Shown: positions 34,152-42,358 of the stretch, piece by piece
Numbering within the stretch: the first letter of the stretch is position 1
Layout of the letters: every line of letters starts with the position of its first letter
NCBI GenBank assembly: GCA_046330285.1
Contig: JAXLSX010000012.1
Coordinates: forward strand, 41,583 to 105,582
Origin: RHKX01 sp046330285
Lineage (GTDB): Bacteria > Actinomycetota > Thermoleophilia > Solirubrobacterales > 70-9
Direction: 5' to 3'
Length of the DNA stretch: 64,000 nucleotides
Position numbers and translations under genes: made by a program
The notes under the pieces: model-generated
Seen by the model: the letters and a program-made list of their open reading frames with translations, nothing else
Databases searched by the model: none
Told to the model about the DNA's origin: nothing

Positions 34152-36152
34152 TCAGTCCAGCAAGGCCTCGAGCTCGGCCGGAAGGGCGACCGGAGCGCGG
34201 CAGCTGAAGTTCTCGCAGACGTAGGCGAGCGCGCCCTCCTCGGCGGCGGGGCGATCGGCGAGAAGCGGTGGGTTCGCCTCACCCGCGGCGCCGGCCGCGA
34301 GGACTGCGTGGGGCCGGTAGCGGCTGCGATAGGCGGCCGCGAGCGGGGCCACCGCGTTCGGCTCGCCGGGTGGGTGGACGAGCGCGACCTCGCGGGCCGG
34401 CGAGACGTAGCGGTCGGCGGCGGCGAGCAGGTAGGCGAGCCCCTGGGGGTGCTTCGACGCCGGACCAGCCAGCAGCAGCAGGACTCCCCGTGCCCGCTGC
34501 TCCCAGGTCGCGTCGCCGGTCAGCGCGGCGAGGCGCAGGAGGCCGTTGGCGGCGGCGGAGTTGCCGGAGGGCGCCGGGTGGTCGTCGAGGTCCTTGCGGC
34601 GGGCGATCAGCTTCTCGTGATCGGCGGAGGTCGTGAAGAAGCCGCCCTGCTCGTCGTCGGCGAAACGCTCGACCATGGCCGTCGCGACGGCGATGGCCTC
34701 GTCGAACCAGCGGACCTCGAACGTCGACTCGTACAGCGTCAGCAGGGCCTCGAGTAGGTAGGCGTGGTCCTCGAGGTAGGCGTTGAGGTGGGCGCGGCCG
34801 TCGTTGTAGGCGCGGAGGAGGCGACCGCTCTCGTCGCGCATCTCGGTGAGGAGGAAGTCGGCGCAGCGCCGCGCCGCCTCGACGTAGCGCGGCTCGCCGA
34901 GCGCGGCGCCGACTTCGGCCAGCGATCCCGCCATCAGCGCGTTCCAGGCGCAGAGGCGCTTGTCGTCGAGCCCCGGCCGGACGCGGGTGTCGCGCTCCGC
35001 GAGCAGGGCCGCCTTCGCCGCGTCGAGCCCGGCGGGCTCGGGGGCGCCGAGGCCCTGGGGGAGGTGAAGGACGCTCCGCCCCTCGAGCTGGCCCCGCGGC
35101 CCGATCCCGAAATGAGCGAGGAGGTCGGGCTCGAGGTGGTCGAGGCCGGCCCGGTCGAGCGCGGCCCTGGCCTCGGCCGGGGTCCACGTGTAGAAGAGAC
35201 CCTCGACGCCCTCCGAGTCGGCGTCGAGCGCTGAGTAGAAGCCGCCCTCGGGGGCCTGCATCTCGCGCAGGACCCAATCGCATATGCCGGTGGCGACCGC
35301 TCGGTAACGGTCGTGGCCGAGCTCGAGGTGGGCGCGGAGGTAGGTGCGCGCGAGCAGGGCGTTGTCGTAGAGCATCTTCTCGAAGTGGGGCACGATCCAG
35401 CCGGCATCGACGGCGTAGCGGGCGAAACCGCCGCCGAGCTGGTCGTGGATGCCACCGGCGGCCATCGCGTCGAGGGTCAGCTCGACCGGCTCGTGCTCGC
35501 CGCGCGCCAGGAGCAGGTCGAGGGCGCTGGCGGGCGGGAACTTCGGCGCCGACCCGAAGCCGCCGTTGACGTCGTCGACGAGCGCCAGCAGCGCTGGAAC
35601 GGCCGCGTCGAGCAGCTCCGGCCCGATGTCGTCGGCGGAAGGCGGCATCCGCCCGATCGCGCCGAGTTGGGATCGGGTTCGCTCCGCGGCACCCTCGATC
35701 TCGTCCCGCTGCATCGCCCAGGCCGCGACCACGGCCTCCATCACCGTCATGAAGCTCGGCATGCCGCCCCGCGACTCGGGTGGGAAGTAGGTGCCGCAGT
35801 GGAACGGGACGCCGTCGGGATCGCAGAAGGCGGTCAGCGGCCAGCCCCCGCCGCCGGTCATTCCCTGCAGCGCCTCCATGTAGATCGCGTCGACGTCGGG
35901 GCGCTCCTCGCGGTCGACCTTGACCGGGACGAAGTTCTCGTTCATGTAGGCAGCGGTCGCCTCGTCGGTGAACGACTCGCGCTCCATCACGTGGCACCAG
36001 TGGCAGGCCGAGTAGCCGATCGAGAGCAGGATCGGGACGTCGCGCTCGCGGGCGATCTCGTTGGCCTCCTCACCCCAGGGGAGCCAGTCGACGGGGTTGT
36101 CCCGGTGCTGGAGGAGGTAGGGGGAGGTCTCGTCAGCGAGGCGGTTGGGCAC
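34152..36152 (-). CDS. Thioredoxin-domain protein, YyaL/SSP411 (DUF255) family
   Basis: 666 residues. Starts with the family signature MPNRLADETSPYLLQHRDNPVDW (in pieces: NRLADETSPYLLQH, NPVDWLPWG), then a thioredoxin-like domain with Cys50-x-x-Cys53 (YSACHWCHVM), FVPVKVDREERPD and GGGGWPLTAF. The larger C-terminal part is an alpha/alpha-barrel resembling N-acyl-glucosamine epimerases (for instance GGIHDQLGGGFARYAVD and PHFEKMLYDNALL). The human homologue is SPATA20; the bacterial function is unknown. Ends in CENFSCRAP, also conserved. Convergent to the cupredoxin operon. Confidence 0.93.
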   Translation of the reverse strand: MPNRLADETSPYLLQHRDNPVDWLPWGEEANEIARERDVPILLSIGYSACHWCHVMERESFTDEATAAYMNENFVPVKVDREERPDVDAIYMEALQGMTGGGGWPLTAFCDPDGVPFHCGTYFPPESRGGMPSFMTVMEAVVAAWAMQRDEIEGAAERTRSQLGAIGRMPPSADDIGPELLDAAVPALLALVDDVNGGFGSAPKFPPASALDLLLARGEHEPVELTLDAMAAGGIHDQLGGGFARYAVDAGWIVPHFEKMLYDNALLARTYLRAHLELGHDRYRAVATGICDWVLREMQAPEGGFYSALDADSEGVEGLFYTWTPAEARAALDRAGLDHLEPDLLAHFGIGPRGQLEGRSVLHLPQGLGAPEPAGLDAAKAALLAERDTRVRPGLDDKRLCAWNALMAGSLAEVGAALGEPRYVEAARRCADFLLTEMRDESGRLLRAYNDGRAHLNAYLEDHAYLLEALLTLYESTFEVRWFDEAIAVATAMVERFADDEQGGFFTTSADHEKLIARRKDLDDHPAPSGNSAAANGLLRLAALTGDATWEQRARGVLLLLAGPASKHPQGLAYLLAAADRYVSPAREVALVHPPGEPNAVAPLAAAYRSRYRPHAVLAAGAAGEANPPLLADRPAAEEGALAYVCENFSCRAPVALPAELEALLD

Positions 36153-36161
36153 GCCTGATGC

Positions 36162-36668
36162 TTAGCAGCCCGAGTCGTCCGGCTCGGCGCCGGGCTCCTC
36201 GAGCCGGCCCCAGACCCGGGCGAGGTCCTCGAGATCCCCGTCCTCGAGCCGGTCGACGAACTGCTCGCGGATCGCGGCGAGGTTGGTCGGCCGTGCTTCG
36301 CCGAACTTCTTCCGGCCGGCGTCGGTCAGCCGGGCGTAGGTGCCGCGGCGGTCGGCCGAACAGGTGTGGCGTTCGAGCAGCCCACGGGCGACCAGCCGGT
36401 CGACGAGCCGGGTGAGGCCGCTCCGGCTGAGGAGGAGTTGATCGGCGAGCTCGCCCATCCGCAGCGCGTCGTCGTCGGCCTTCGACAGCAGCAGCAGCAC
36501 CTCGTAGGAGCTGAGCGAGAGCTCGTGCTCGCGCTCGAGCCGCGCGTCGATCGCCGCGGTCATGTTGCGGTAGGCGAACAGCATGCCGCGCCAGGCCGCG
36601 AGCTCGAGCTCGTCGAGCTGCCGGGTGTCCGGCTTCGAAGCCGGGGCGCGGGTCGCGGAAGTAGCCAT
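36162..36668 (-). CDS. MarR family transcriptional regulator
   Basis: 168 residues. The winged helix is visible: LSSYEVLLLLSKADDDALRMGELADQLLLSRSG (in pieces LSSYEVLLLLSKA, MGELADQLLLSRSG), LTRLVDRLVARGLLER, and wing ADRRGTYARLTDAGRKKF. Divergent from a ring-cleaving dioxygenase, the arrangement of MhqR/MhqO in Bacillus, where the regulator senses quinones. The ATG at 36668 follows a good promoter (TTGCAC, 17 bp, TACGAT) with only 6 nt between -10 and ATG. An operator-like GTTG-N6-CAAC overlaps the -35. Confidence 0.9.
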   Translation of the reverse strand: MATSATRAPASKPDTRQLDELELAAWRGMLFAYRNMTAAIDARLEREHELSLSSYEVLLLLSKADDDALRMGELADQLLLSRSGLTRLVDRLVARGLLERHTCSADRRGTYARLTDAGRKKFGEARPTNLAAIREQFVDRLEDGDLEDLARVWGRLEEPGAEPDDSGC

Positions 36669-36674
36669 GGAACG

Positions 36675-36704
36675 ATCGTAGCCCGAGATCGTTGACAGTG
36701 CAAC
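36675..36704 (-). promoter_or_regulatory. marR promoter and operator-like repeat
   Basis: On the minus strand -35 TTGCAC (36698-36703) and -10 TACGAT (36675-36680), 17-bp spacer. GTTG-ACAGTG-CAAC (36691-36704) is an inverted repeat over the -35, suited for MarR autoregulation and for control of the divergent dioxygenase gene. Confidence 0.5.
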
Positions 36705-36758
36705 CATAATCGGTTCGAACGCGATTAGCCTGCAACCGCCCGACCGTCAGGAGCGACG

Positions 36759-37676
36759 ATGAAGCTCGAAGGAATCCACCACGTCACCGCGATCACCGCC
36801 GACGCTCAGGACAACGTCGACTTCTACGCGGGCGTCCTCGGCCTGCGGCTGGTCAAGAAGACCGTCAACCAGGACGATCCGAGCGTCTACCACACGTTCT
36901 TCTCCGACGAGGAAGGCAACGCGGGCTCCGACATCACCTTCTTCGAGTTCCCGGGTGCGCCCCTGGGACGGGCCGGGGACGGGATGGTCCACACGGTCGC
37001 CTGGCGGGTCGGATCGCCGGAGACCCTCGACTTCTGGGCCGCCCGGCTGGCCGACAACGGCGTCGCGACGGAGCGGGACGGCGACGTCCTCCGCTTCGCC
37101 GATCCCGAGGGACTCGCGCACGAGCTCCGTGTCGACGACGCCGGGGACCCGCCGCTGTCGGCTCGCCACCCCGAGATCCCGGCCGAGCACGCGCTCCGCG
37201 GCTTCGACGCGGTCCGTGCCTACGCGTCGGCTCCGGAGCGCAGCGAGGACCTGCTCCGCGGGCTCGGCTTCGAGGGCTCTGGCGGAAGCTGGGAGGCCCG
37301 GGGCGACGTTCGCGGGGGCCGGATCCATTACGAGCGGCCGCCGGATGCCCCGGGGCTGCAGGGCGCCGGCACCGTCCACCACGTCGCCTGGGCGTCGACG
37401 CCCCAGGAGCACGAGCAGTGGCGGGCGAAGGTCGCCGCCGGCGGCGCCCGGCCGACTCCGGTCATCGACCGCTTCTACTTCCGCTCGATCTACTTCCGCG
37501 AGCCGAGCGGGGTCCTGTTCGAGATCGCGACGCTCGGGCCCGGGTTCGACGTCGACGAGCCCGCCGAGCATCTCGGCGAGAAGCTGTCGCTGCCGCCGGC
37601 CTTCGAGCATCTGCGCCCGCAGGTCGAGGCGAACCTGAAGCCGATCACGAGCCCGCGCCAGCGCGGCGCAGGCTGA
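36759..37676 (+). CDS. VOC-family ring-cleaving dioxygenase (MhqO-like)
   Basis: 305 residues with two glyoxalase/VOC modules. Metal ligands fit the type: His near residues 7-8 (GIHHVTAIT), His in GTVHHVAWAS (~205-214) and Glu in PSGVLFEIAT (~247-256). Close in plan to MhqO/MhqE/YkcA hydroquinone-type extradiol dioxygenases that detoxify quinols. AGGAG at spacing 6 precedes the ATG. Divergent MarR gene upstream supports quinone-responsive detoxification (inference). Confidence 0.87.
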   Translation: MKLEGIHHVTAITADAQDNVDFYAGVLGLRLVKKTVNQDDPSVYHTFFSDEEGNAGSDITFFEFPGAPLGRAGDGMVHTVAWRVGSPETLDFWAARLADNGVATERDGDVLRFADPEGLAHELRVDDAGDPPLSARHPEIPAEHALRGFDAVRAYASAPERSEDLLRGLGFEGSGGSWEARGDVRGGRIHYERPPDAPGLQGAGTVHHVAWASTPQEHEQWRAKVAAGGARPTPVIDRFYFRSIYFREPSGVLFEIATLGPGFDVDEPAEHLGEKLSLPPAFEHLRPQVEANLKPITSPRQRGAG

Positions 37677-37679
37677 CGG

Positions 37680-38417
37680 TCAGGAGACGTCGCGGCGGCG
37701 GAGCCGGATCAGGCCGAGGACGATCGGCAGGATCACCCACGCCGCCGTCGCCGTCGCGATCTTGTCCCATTCGTTGACGGAATCGTCCGCCAGCTGTGAC
37801 CAGACGGACGGATCGACCCAGGCGACGACCGACTCGACCCCGGCGGAGATCGCCGCGACGGCGGCGATCAGGATCGGCACCACGAAGTTGAGGACGATCG
37901 CGGCCGGCGAGTTCATCAGGACCGCGGCCAGGCCGAACCCGAAGAGCAGGCTCAGGACCTGGTAGGCGACCACCTCGCCGGCGCTGCCGCCGTCGAAGCC
38001 GAGGCCGGAGCCGGCGACGGCGGCGCCGAGCAGTGCCATCACGAGGCAGAGGACCGAGAACGCGACGAGCAGAGTCAGCAGCGCCAGCAGCTTCGCCGTC
38101 ATCACGCGCTCGCGAACGGGGGTGAGCGCGAACGTTCCGAGCGCGGTCCGCTGCGACCACTCGCTCGTCACGAGGAGGATCGGGATGATCGGCATCAGGA
38201 TGCTGGCGGCGAGCATCGCGTCGACGAACATCTCGCCGAAGTCCCGCGTCGTGTCGTCGAAGATGATCGCGACGATCACCGAGGCGAACGAGGCCAGCGC
38301 CGTCAGCCCGAGCAGCCAGAGTGCCGAGCGGGTGTCGACCATCTTCCGCGCCTCGACCCTGCCGAGGCGGGCAAGCGAGGGCCGCTCGGAGCGGCTCGTG
38401 ATCGACGCGGCGTTCAC
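37680..38417 (-). CDS. ABC-2 type transporter permease
   Basis: 245 residues with six membrane helices (for instance LLGLTALASFASVIVAIIF, ILMPIIPILLVTSEW, LLALLTLLVAFSVLCLVMALL in pieces LLALLTLLVAF/SVLCLVMALL). The TSEWSQRTALGTFALTP block between helices 2 and 3 is characteristic of ABC-2 permeases. It would form a dimeric exporter with the ATPase encoded just upstream; the GTG start overlaps the ATPase stop (GTGA). Substrate unknown. Confidence 0.87.
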   Translation of the reverse strand: MNAASITSRSERPSLARLGRVEARKMVDTRSALWLLGLTALASFASVIVAIIFDDTTRDFGEMFVDAMLAASILMPIIPILLVTSEWSQRTALGTFALTPVRERVMTAKLLALLTLLVAFSVLCLVMALLGAAVAGSGLGFDGGSAGEVVAYQVLSLLFGFGLAAVLMNSPAAIVLNFVVPILIAAVAAISAGVESVVAWVDPSVWSQLADDSVNEWDKIATATAAWVILPIVLGLIRLRRRDVS

Positions 38418-39301
38418 TGGTCGTCCTCGCGGCCGGACGTCAGCGAGAGGAAGAGCTGCTCGAGCCCGGCCCCGTCCGCGGCGCGGAGTTCGCTGAGCAC
38501 GACGCCGCCGGCGTGAGCGGCGCGGCCGACCGACTCGGGGTCGGAGTCGGCGATCAGGCCGGCCTCCGCCGCGGTGACCGAGATTCGCGCGGCCTCCAGT
38601 GCCCGCCGAAGCGACTCCGGCTCAGGGCTGCGGACGAGTGTCCCGGTGCCCGCGAGGAGCTCGTCCTTCGAGCCCGACGCGACGAGTGCGCCGTCCTTGA
38701 TCAACAGCAACTGGTCGGCGATCACCTCGACCTCGTTGAGGAGATGGGAGGACAGCAGCACGGTTCCGCCGTCGGCGGCGAAGCGCCGGAGGAGCTCGCG
38801 CATCCAGATGATCCCCTCCGGGTCGAGGCCGTTCGCCGGTTCATCGAGGATCAGCACGTCGGGCTCGCCGAGCAGCACCTGCGCCAGGCCGAGGCGCTGC
38901 CGCATTCCGAGCGAGTACTTGCCGACCCGGCGCTTGGCGGCCCTGCTGTCGAGCCCGACGAGGGTCAGCATCTCGTCGACCTTGCCGGGCTCGACGCCGA
39001 TGGTGTCGGCGCAGAGCCTCAGTGTCTCGCGGCCGCGCCGGCCGCCGTGCTGAGCGCTGGCGTCGAGCATCACCCCGACGTGGCGGGCCGGGTTGGCGAT
39101 CTGGCGGTAGTCGGCACCGAGCACGGTCGCCTCACCCGCCGATCGCGGCGTCAGCCCGCAGATCATCCGCAGCGTCGTCGACTTGCCGGCGCCGTTGGGT
39201 CCGAGGAACCCGGTCACGGTGCCGGGCTCGCAGCGGAACGAGACGCCCTGCACCGCGACCTGAGCGCCGTAGCGCTTGGTCAGCCCCCTGGCTTCGATCA
39301 T
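38414..39301 (-). CDS. ABC transporter ATP-binding protein (exporter type)
   Basis: 295 residues. Walker A GPNGAGKST (34-42), Q-loop region VGVMLDAS, signature YSLGMRQRLGLA (~129-140), Walker B VLILDEPANGLDP (~147-159) and switch LLSSHLL. The ~80-residue C-terminal extension is usual for CcmA/DrrA-type drug exporters. The ATG overlaps the stop of the GST gene by one base (TGATG). Third from last in the long minus-strand operon. Confidence 0.92.
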   Translation of the reverse strand: MIEARGLTKRYGAQVAVQGVSFRCEPGTVTGFLGPNGAGKSTTLRMICGLTPRSAGEATVLGADYRQIANPARHVGVMLDASAQHGGRRGRETLRLCADTIGVEPGKVDEMLTLVGLDSRAAKRRVGKYSLGMRQRLGLAQVLLGEPDVLILDEPANGLDPEGIIWMRELLRRFAADGGTVLLSSHLLNEVEVIADQLLLIKDGALVASGSKDELLAGTGTLVRSPEPESLRRALEAARISVTAAEAGLIADSDPESVGRAAHAGGVVLSELRAADGAGLEQLFLSLTSGREDDQ

Positions 39302-40041
39302 CAGGCGGCCGGCACCCAGCCCCGCGGGAATGCGCCGGCCGGCACGTGCCCCGGGTAGTCGGGGAACCAGCGCAGCGCGATCCGCTCACCCGCGGTCCCG
39401 CCGAGCAGCGGCTCGAGGTCGCCGATCGTCAGCAGGACCCGGATCGTCGATCCGATCTGCAGGTCCGCCGCCGTGGGCTCCTCGCCGCCGATCACGCCCT
39501 CGGCGGCGAACTCCTCGATCCGCCGGACCTTCGACGGCAGGCCCGCGAGGTGCTCGGCGAGCCGCACGGCACTGATGCCGTGGTACTTCCACATGCCGCG
39601 GACGAACCTGATCGCGAAGTCGGTGCCGGCCGGATCGAGCGTCTCGCCGCCGGCGAACGTCCCCATCGACTCGGGCCGGAAGTGGAGGGCGCCCCAGGGC
39701 AGGCTGCGGCCGAGGTCCTGAAGCTCCTCGTCGCCCCAGCGGTCAGCTTCGCGGACGGCCTCGGCGATCGGCTCCGGGTGCAGCGACGGCTCGGGGACGA
39801 TCTCGTCGAGCCGGGCGAAGATCGCCCGCGACCCGTGGACGGGATCGCCGTCGACGACCATGCCGGGCACCGTGCGGTTCCCCTCGCCGTAGATCGACTC
39901 CATGTGGTCGTTGTGGCCGCTGGTCATGTCCATCTCGGCCCGTTCGAACTCGAGACCTTTGAAGCGGATGGCCGCCTCGGCGGCGCGGGACGGGTGGGAG
40001 GGGGGAAGTCCGTGGAGGACGATCGTCGGCTGGTCGCTCAT
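39301..40041 (-). CDS. Glutathione S-transferase-like protein
   Basis: 246 residues. The N-terminal half reads as a thioredoxin-fold GST domain (TIVLHGLPPSHPSRAAEAAI, then NRTVPGMVVDGDPVHGSRAIFARL in pieces NRTVPGMVVDG and VHGSRAIFARL), in which TVP and GSRAI are the cis-Pro and glutathione-binding spots. The C-terminal half is helical. Actinobacteria mostly lack glutathione, so the thiol partner may be another one. ATG overlaps the stop of the MFS fusion gene (ATGA). Confidence 0.78.
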   Translation of the reverse strand: MSDQPTIVLHGLPPSHPSRAAEAAIRFKGLEFERAEMDMTSGHNDHMESIYGEGNRTVPGMVVDGDPVHGSRAIFARLDEIVPEPSLHPEPIAEAVREADRWGDEELQDLGRSLPWGALHFRPESMGTFAGGETLDPAGTDFAIRFVRGMWKYHGISAVRLAEHLAGLPSKVRRIEEFAAEGVIGGEEPTAADLQIGSTIRVLLTIGDLEPLLGGTAGERIALRWFPDYPGHVPAGAFPRGWVPAA

Positions 40042-42305
40042 CGGCGGGACTCTAGGGGCACGGCCCCGGTCCCGTAGGCGCGGATCGCCCGCCGGTAGGC
40101 GGAGAACGCCGGCTTCGCCGAGTAGTTCTCGCGGAGCAGCCCGACGGAGTCGAAGAGCCCCGGCCCACCGGTGACGTTGTCGCGGAGGTTGAACCAGCGG
40201 TAGTCGCTGACCCCGAGCGTCCCCGACCAGCGGTGGACCGCCCGCACGGTCGAGGTGAGGGCCTCCTCCTGCGACGCCTCCGTGCGGCCGAGGTTGGTGA
40301 CGTAGCCGTTCTCGGTCACCCAGAGGTCGGTTTCCCGTCCCAGCCCCGCCTTCGGGAAATAGCAGCGGCGCATCAGCGTCAGCGCCTTGACCGTCTCGGC
40401 GCCGGCGCTCGAGCCGGGCGGGATCGCGGGCGGGACCACGAGGCCCGGATAGATCTGCAGCCCGACGTAGTCGAGCGCCCGTTTGAACCGAGGCGTCGCC
40501 CGCGCCCCGAGCTCCTCCCAGAACTCGCGATCGGAGCTGGGCAACCACCGCCACGCGAACGAGAACCCGAGCTGGACGTCCTCGCGGCCGATCCGGTGGA
40601 GCTCGTGCCGCGCGGCAAGGACGCCGCGCACGATCGCGAGGCGGACGCCGGGGTAGCTCCCGTCGGAGGTGTTCGGCGAGACGTCGAAGTTCGCCTCGTT
40701 GGTGATCGAGAGGGCGGTGACCGAGGGCCGCCGGCCGAGGATCCGGGCGGCGCGGCGCACGTACCGCTTCCAGGCCGCCATGTCGCCGGCCTTTCCGGAC
40801 GGCGGGTGGTAGCGGACCTGGAGTTCAGTCTCGAAGCCCGCGGCGGCGAAGCGATCGACGATCCGGGCGTAGCGCCGGATCCCGGCGACGCCGTCGGACC
40901 AGAACATCCGGTTGAGACGGAGGACGAGGTCGCGGCCCCGCGGCTGGAGCTTCCGGAGCCGCGCGATCGCAGCGGCTCTGTCCTCGGGGACGGGCGGATC
41001 CTGCGCCGCGCCGGCGCTGCCCGCTGCAAGCGGCGTGATCCCGAAGCGGAGCGGCTCGGCCGAGCGCGTGACGGGGGGCACGGTGCCGTCGAGGCAGTCG
41101 GGATCGGCGGCGTCGGCGCGCGAGGGCAGGAGCACGACCGCCGCCAGGCAGACGGCGGCAGCGGCCGGCAACGCCACCGAGCCGATCCGGCGCCGGCCGA
41201 CGATGAGCGCCAGCGCACTTGCTCCGGTGGCCGCCAGGGCCGCGACCGCGAACGACCAGCCGTAGCCGCCGAGCGCGGCGGCCGCGCCGGCGATCGGCGC
41301 TCCGATGCCGACGCCCAGGTCGAAGCAGGCGGTGAACGTCCCCATCGCGATCCCGCGGCGGCTCTGCGGCACCCGGTCCATGACCAGGAGGACCAGGCTC
41401 GGGAAGATCAGCGAGAACGCGCCGCCGACCGCGATCGCTCCGGCCAGCGCAACCGCGAGGTCGTTCGCGAGCGTGATCGCGAGCAGGCCGGCGGCTTCGA
41501 GCAGCCCGGCGCCGACGGCGCAGCGGACTCCGCCGAAGCGATCGGGAAGCCAGCCGAACAGCACCCGCGACGCGACGACGGTCAGCGCGAATGCGGTGAA
41601 GATGCTCGCGCCGTGGGCGATGCCGCGGTCGTCGAGGTGGAGGACGATGAAGCCGGCCAGGGCCGCGTACCCGAGCGTCGCCATCGTCATCGCGAGCCCC
41701 GGGCCGACAGCCTCGGGGGCGAACAGCCGGGTCCGGCCGTCGTCGGCCGGCTCCTGCGCCGGCCGCGGCGGCTCCGGGATCCGCGAGGCGACGATCGCGG
41801 CCACCAGTGGGGCGGCGGCGGCGAAGGCCCAGACGGCGCCGTACCCGATGCTCCGGTGCAGGAGGTCGCCGATCGGCGGCCCGAAGGACAGCCCGCCCCA
41901 GATCGCGAGGCCGTAGAGCCCGATGATCCGGCCGCGGCGAGCCGGGTCGGTGATGTCGACGACCCAGGCCGAGCTCGCCGTGTAGACGACGCCCTCGCCG
42001 GCACCGAGGATCAGGCGGGCGCCGATGAGCCCGGCGACTCCGAGCGGCAGGAAGTAAAGGAGGCTCGCGACGACCGTGACGACGGTTCCCGCGATGACAA
42101 CGGGCTTGCGGCCGCGGCGGTCGGCGAAGCTTCCCGCGAGCGGCCGGAAGGCGAGGCCCGTGATCGCGTAGGCGCCGGTGACCACGCCGACCGCGAGGTC
42201 GGTCGACCCGATCGGGCCCTTCACGTACTGCGGCAGGACCGGCAGCGTCGCGCCGATGCTGAGCAGGACCAGGAGGGTGACGGTGAAGAGGGCGCCGAAG
42301 GTCAT
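40038..42305 (-). CDS. MFS transporter fused to a glycoside-hydrolase-like domain
   Basis: 755 residues in one uninterrupted frame. Residues ~1-370 are a 12-helix MFS transporter: helix 2-3 motif GSFADRRGRKPVV (~57-69), GARLILGAGEG, and the symmetric WLPDRFGG in the second half. A further hydrophobic segment ~373-392 (ALPAAAAVCLAAVVLL) ends in PSRADA, which resembles a signal-peptide cleavage site. Residues ~400-755 look like a clan-A glycosidase TIM barrel: Glu537 in SITNEANFD as acid/base and Glu665 in WVTENGYVT as nucleophile, with YVGLQIYPG between. Topology would put the enzyme outside. Only 53 bp from the acyl-CoA ligase gene. Confidence 0.82.
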   Translation of the reverse strand: MTFGALFTVTLLVLLSIGATLPVLPQYVKGPIGSTDLAVGVVTGAYAITGLAFRPLAGSFADRRGRKPVVIAGTVVTVVASLLYFLPLGVAGLIGARLILGAGEGVVYTASSAWVVDITDPARRGRIIGLYGLAIWGGLSFGPPIGDLLHRSIGYGAVWAFAAAAPLVAAIVASRIPEPPRPAQEPADDGRTRLFAPEAVGPGLAMTMATLGYAALAGFIVLHLDDRGIAHGASIFTAFALTVVASRVLFGWLPDRFGGVRCAVGAGLLEAAGLLAITLANDLAVALAGAIAVGGAFSLIFPSLVLLVMDRVPQSRRGIAMGTFTACFDLGVGIGAPIAGAAAALGGYGWSFAVAALAATGASALALIVGRRRIGSVALPAAAAVCLAAVVLLPSRADAADPDCLDGTVPPVTRSAEPLRFGITPLAAGSAGAAQDPPVPEDRAAAIARLRKLQPRGRDLVLRLNRMFWSDGVAGIRRYARIVDRFAAAGFETELQVRYHPPSGKAGDMAAWKRYVRRAARILGRRPSVTALSITNEANFDVSPNTSDGSYPGVRLAIVRGVLAARHELHRIGREDVQLGFSFAWRWLPSSDREFWEELGARATPRFKRALDYVGLQIYPGLVVPPAIPPGSSAGAETVKALTLMRRCYFPKAGLGRETDLWVTENGYVTNLGRTEASQEEALTSTVRAVHRWSGTLGVSDYRWFNLRDNVTGGPGLFDSVGLLRENYSAKPAFSAYRRAIRAYGTGAVPLESRR

Positions 42306-42358
42306 GCCTGCCCCCGGGCCCGGACCCGCGGCCGCAGCCGGGTCCCCGAGCCGCGGGG

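Noticed and set aside
39301..40041. GST gene as proof of glutathione metabolism
   Set aside because: The fold is recognisable but no glutathione biosynthesis gene is in the window, and Actinobacteria usually use mycothiol.
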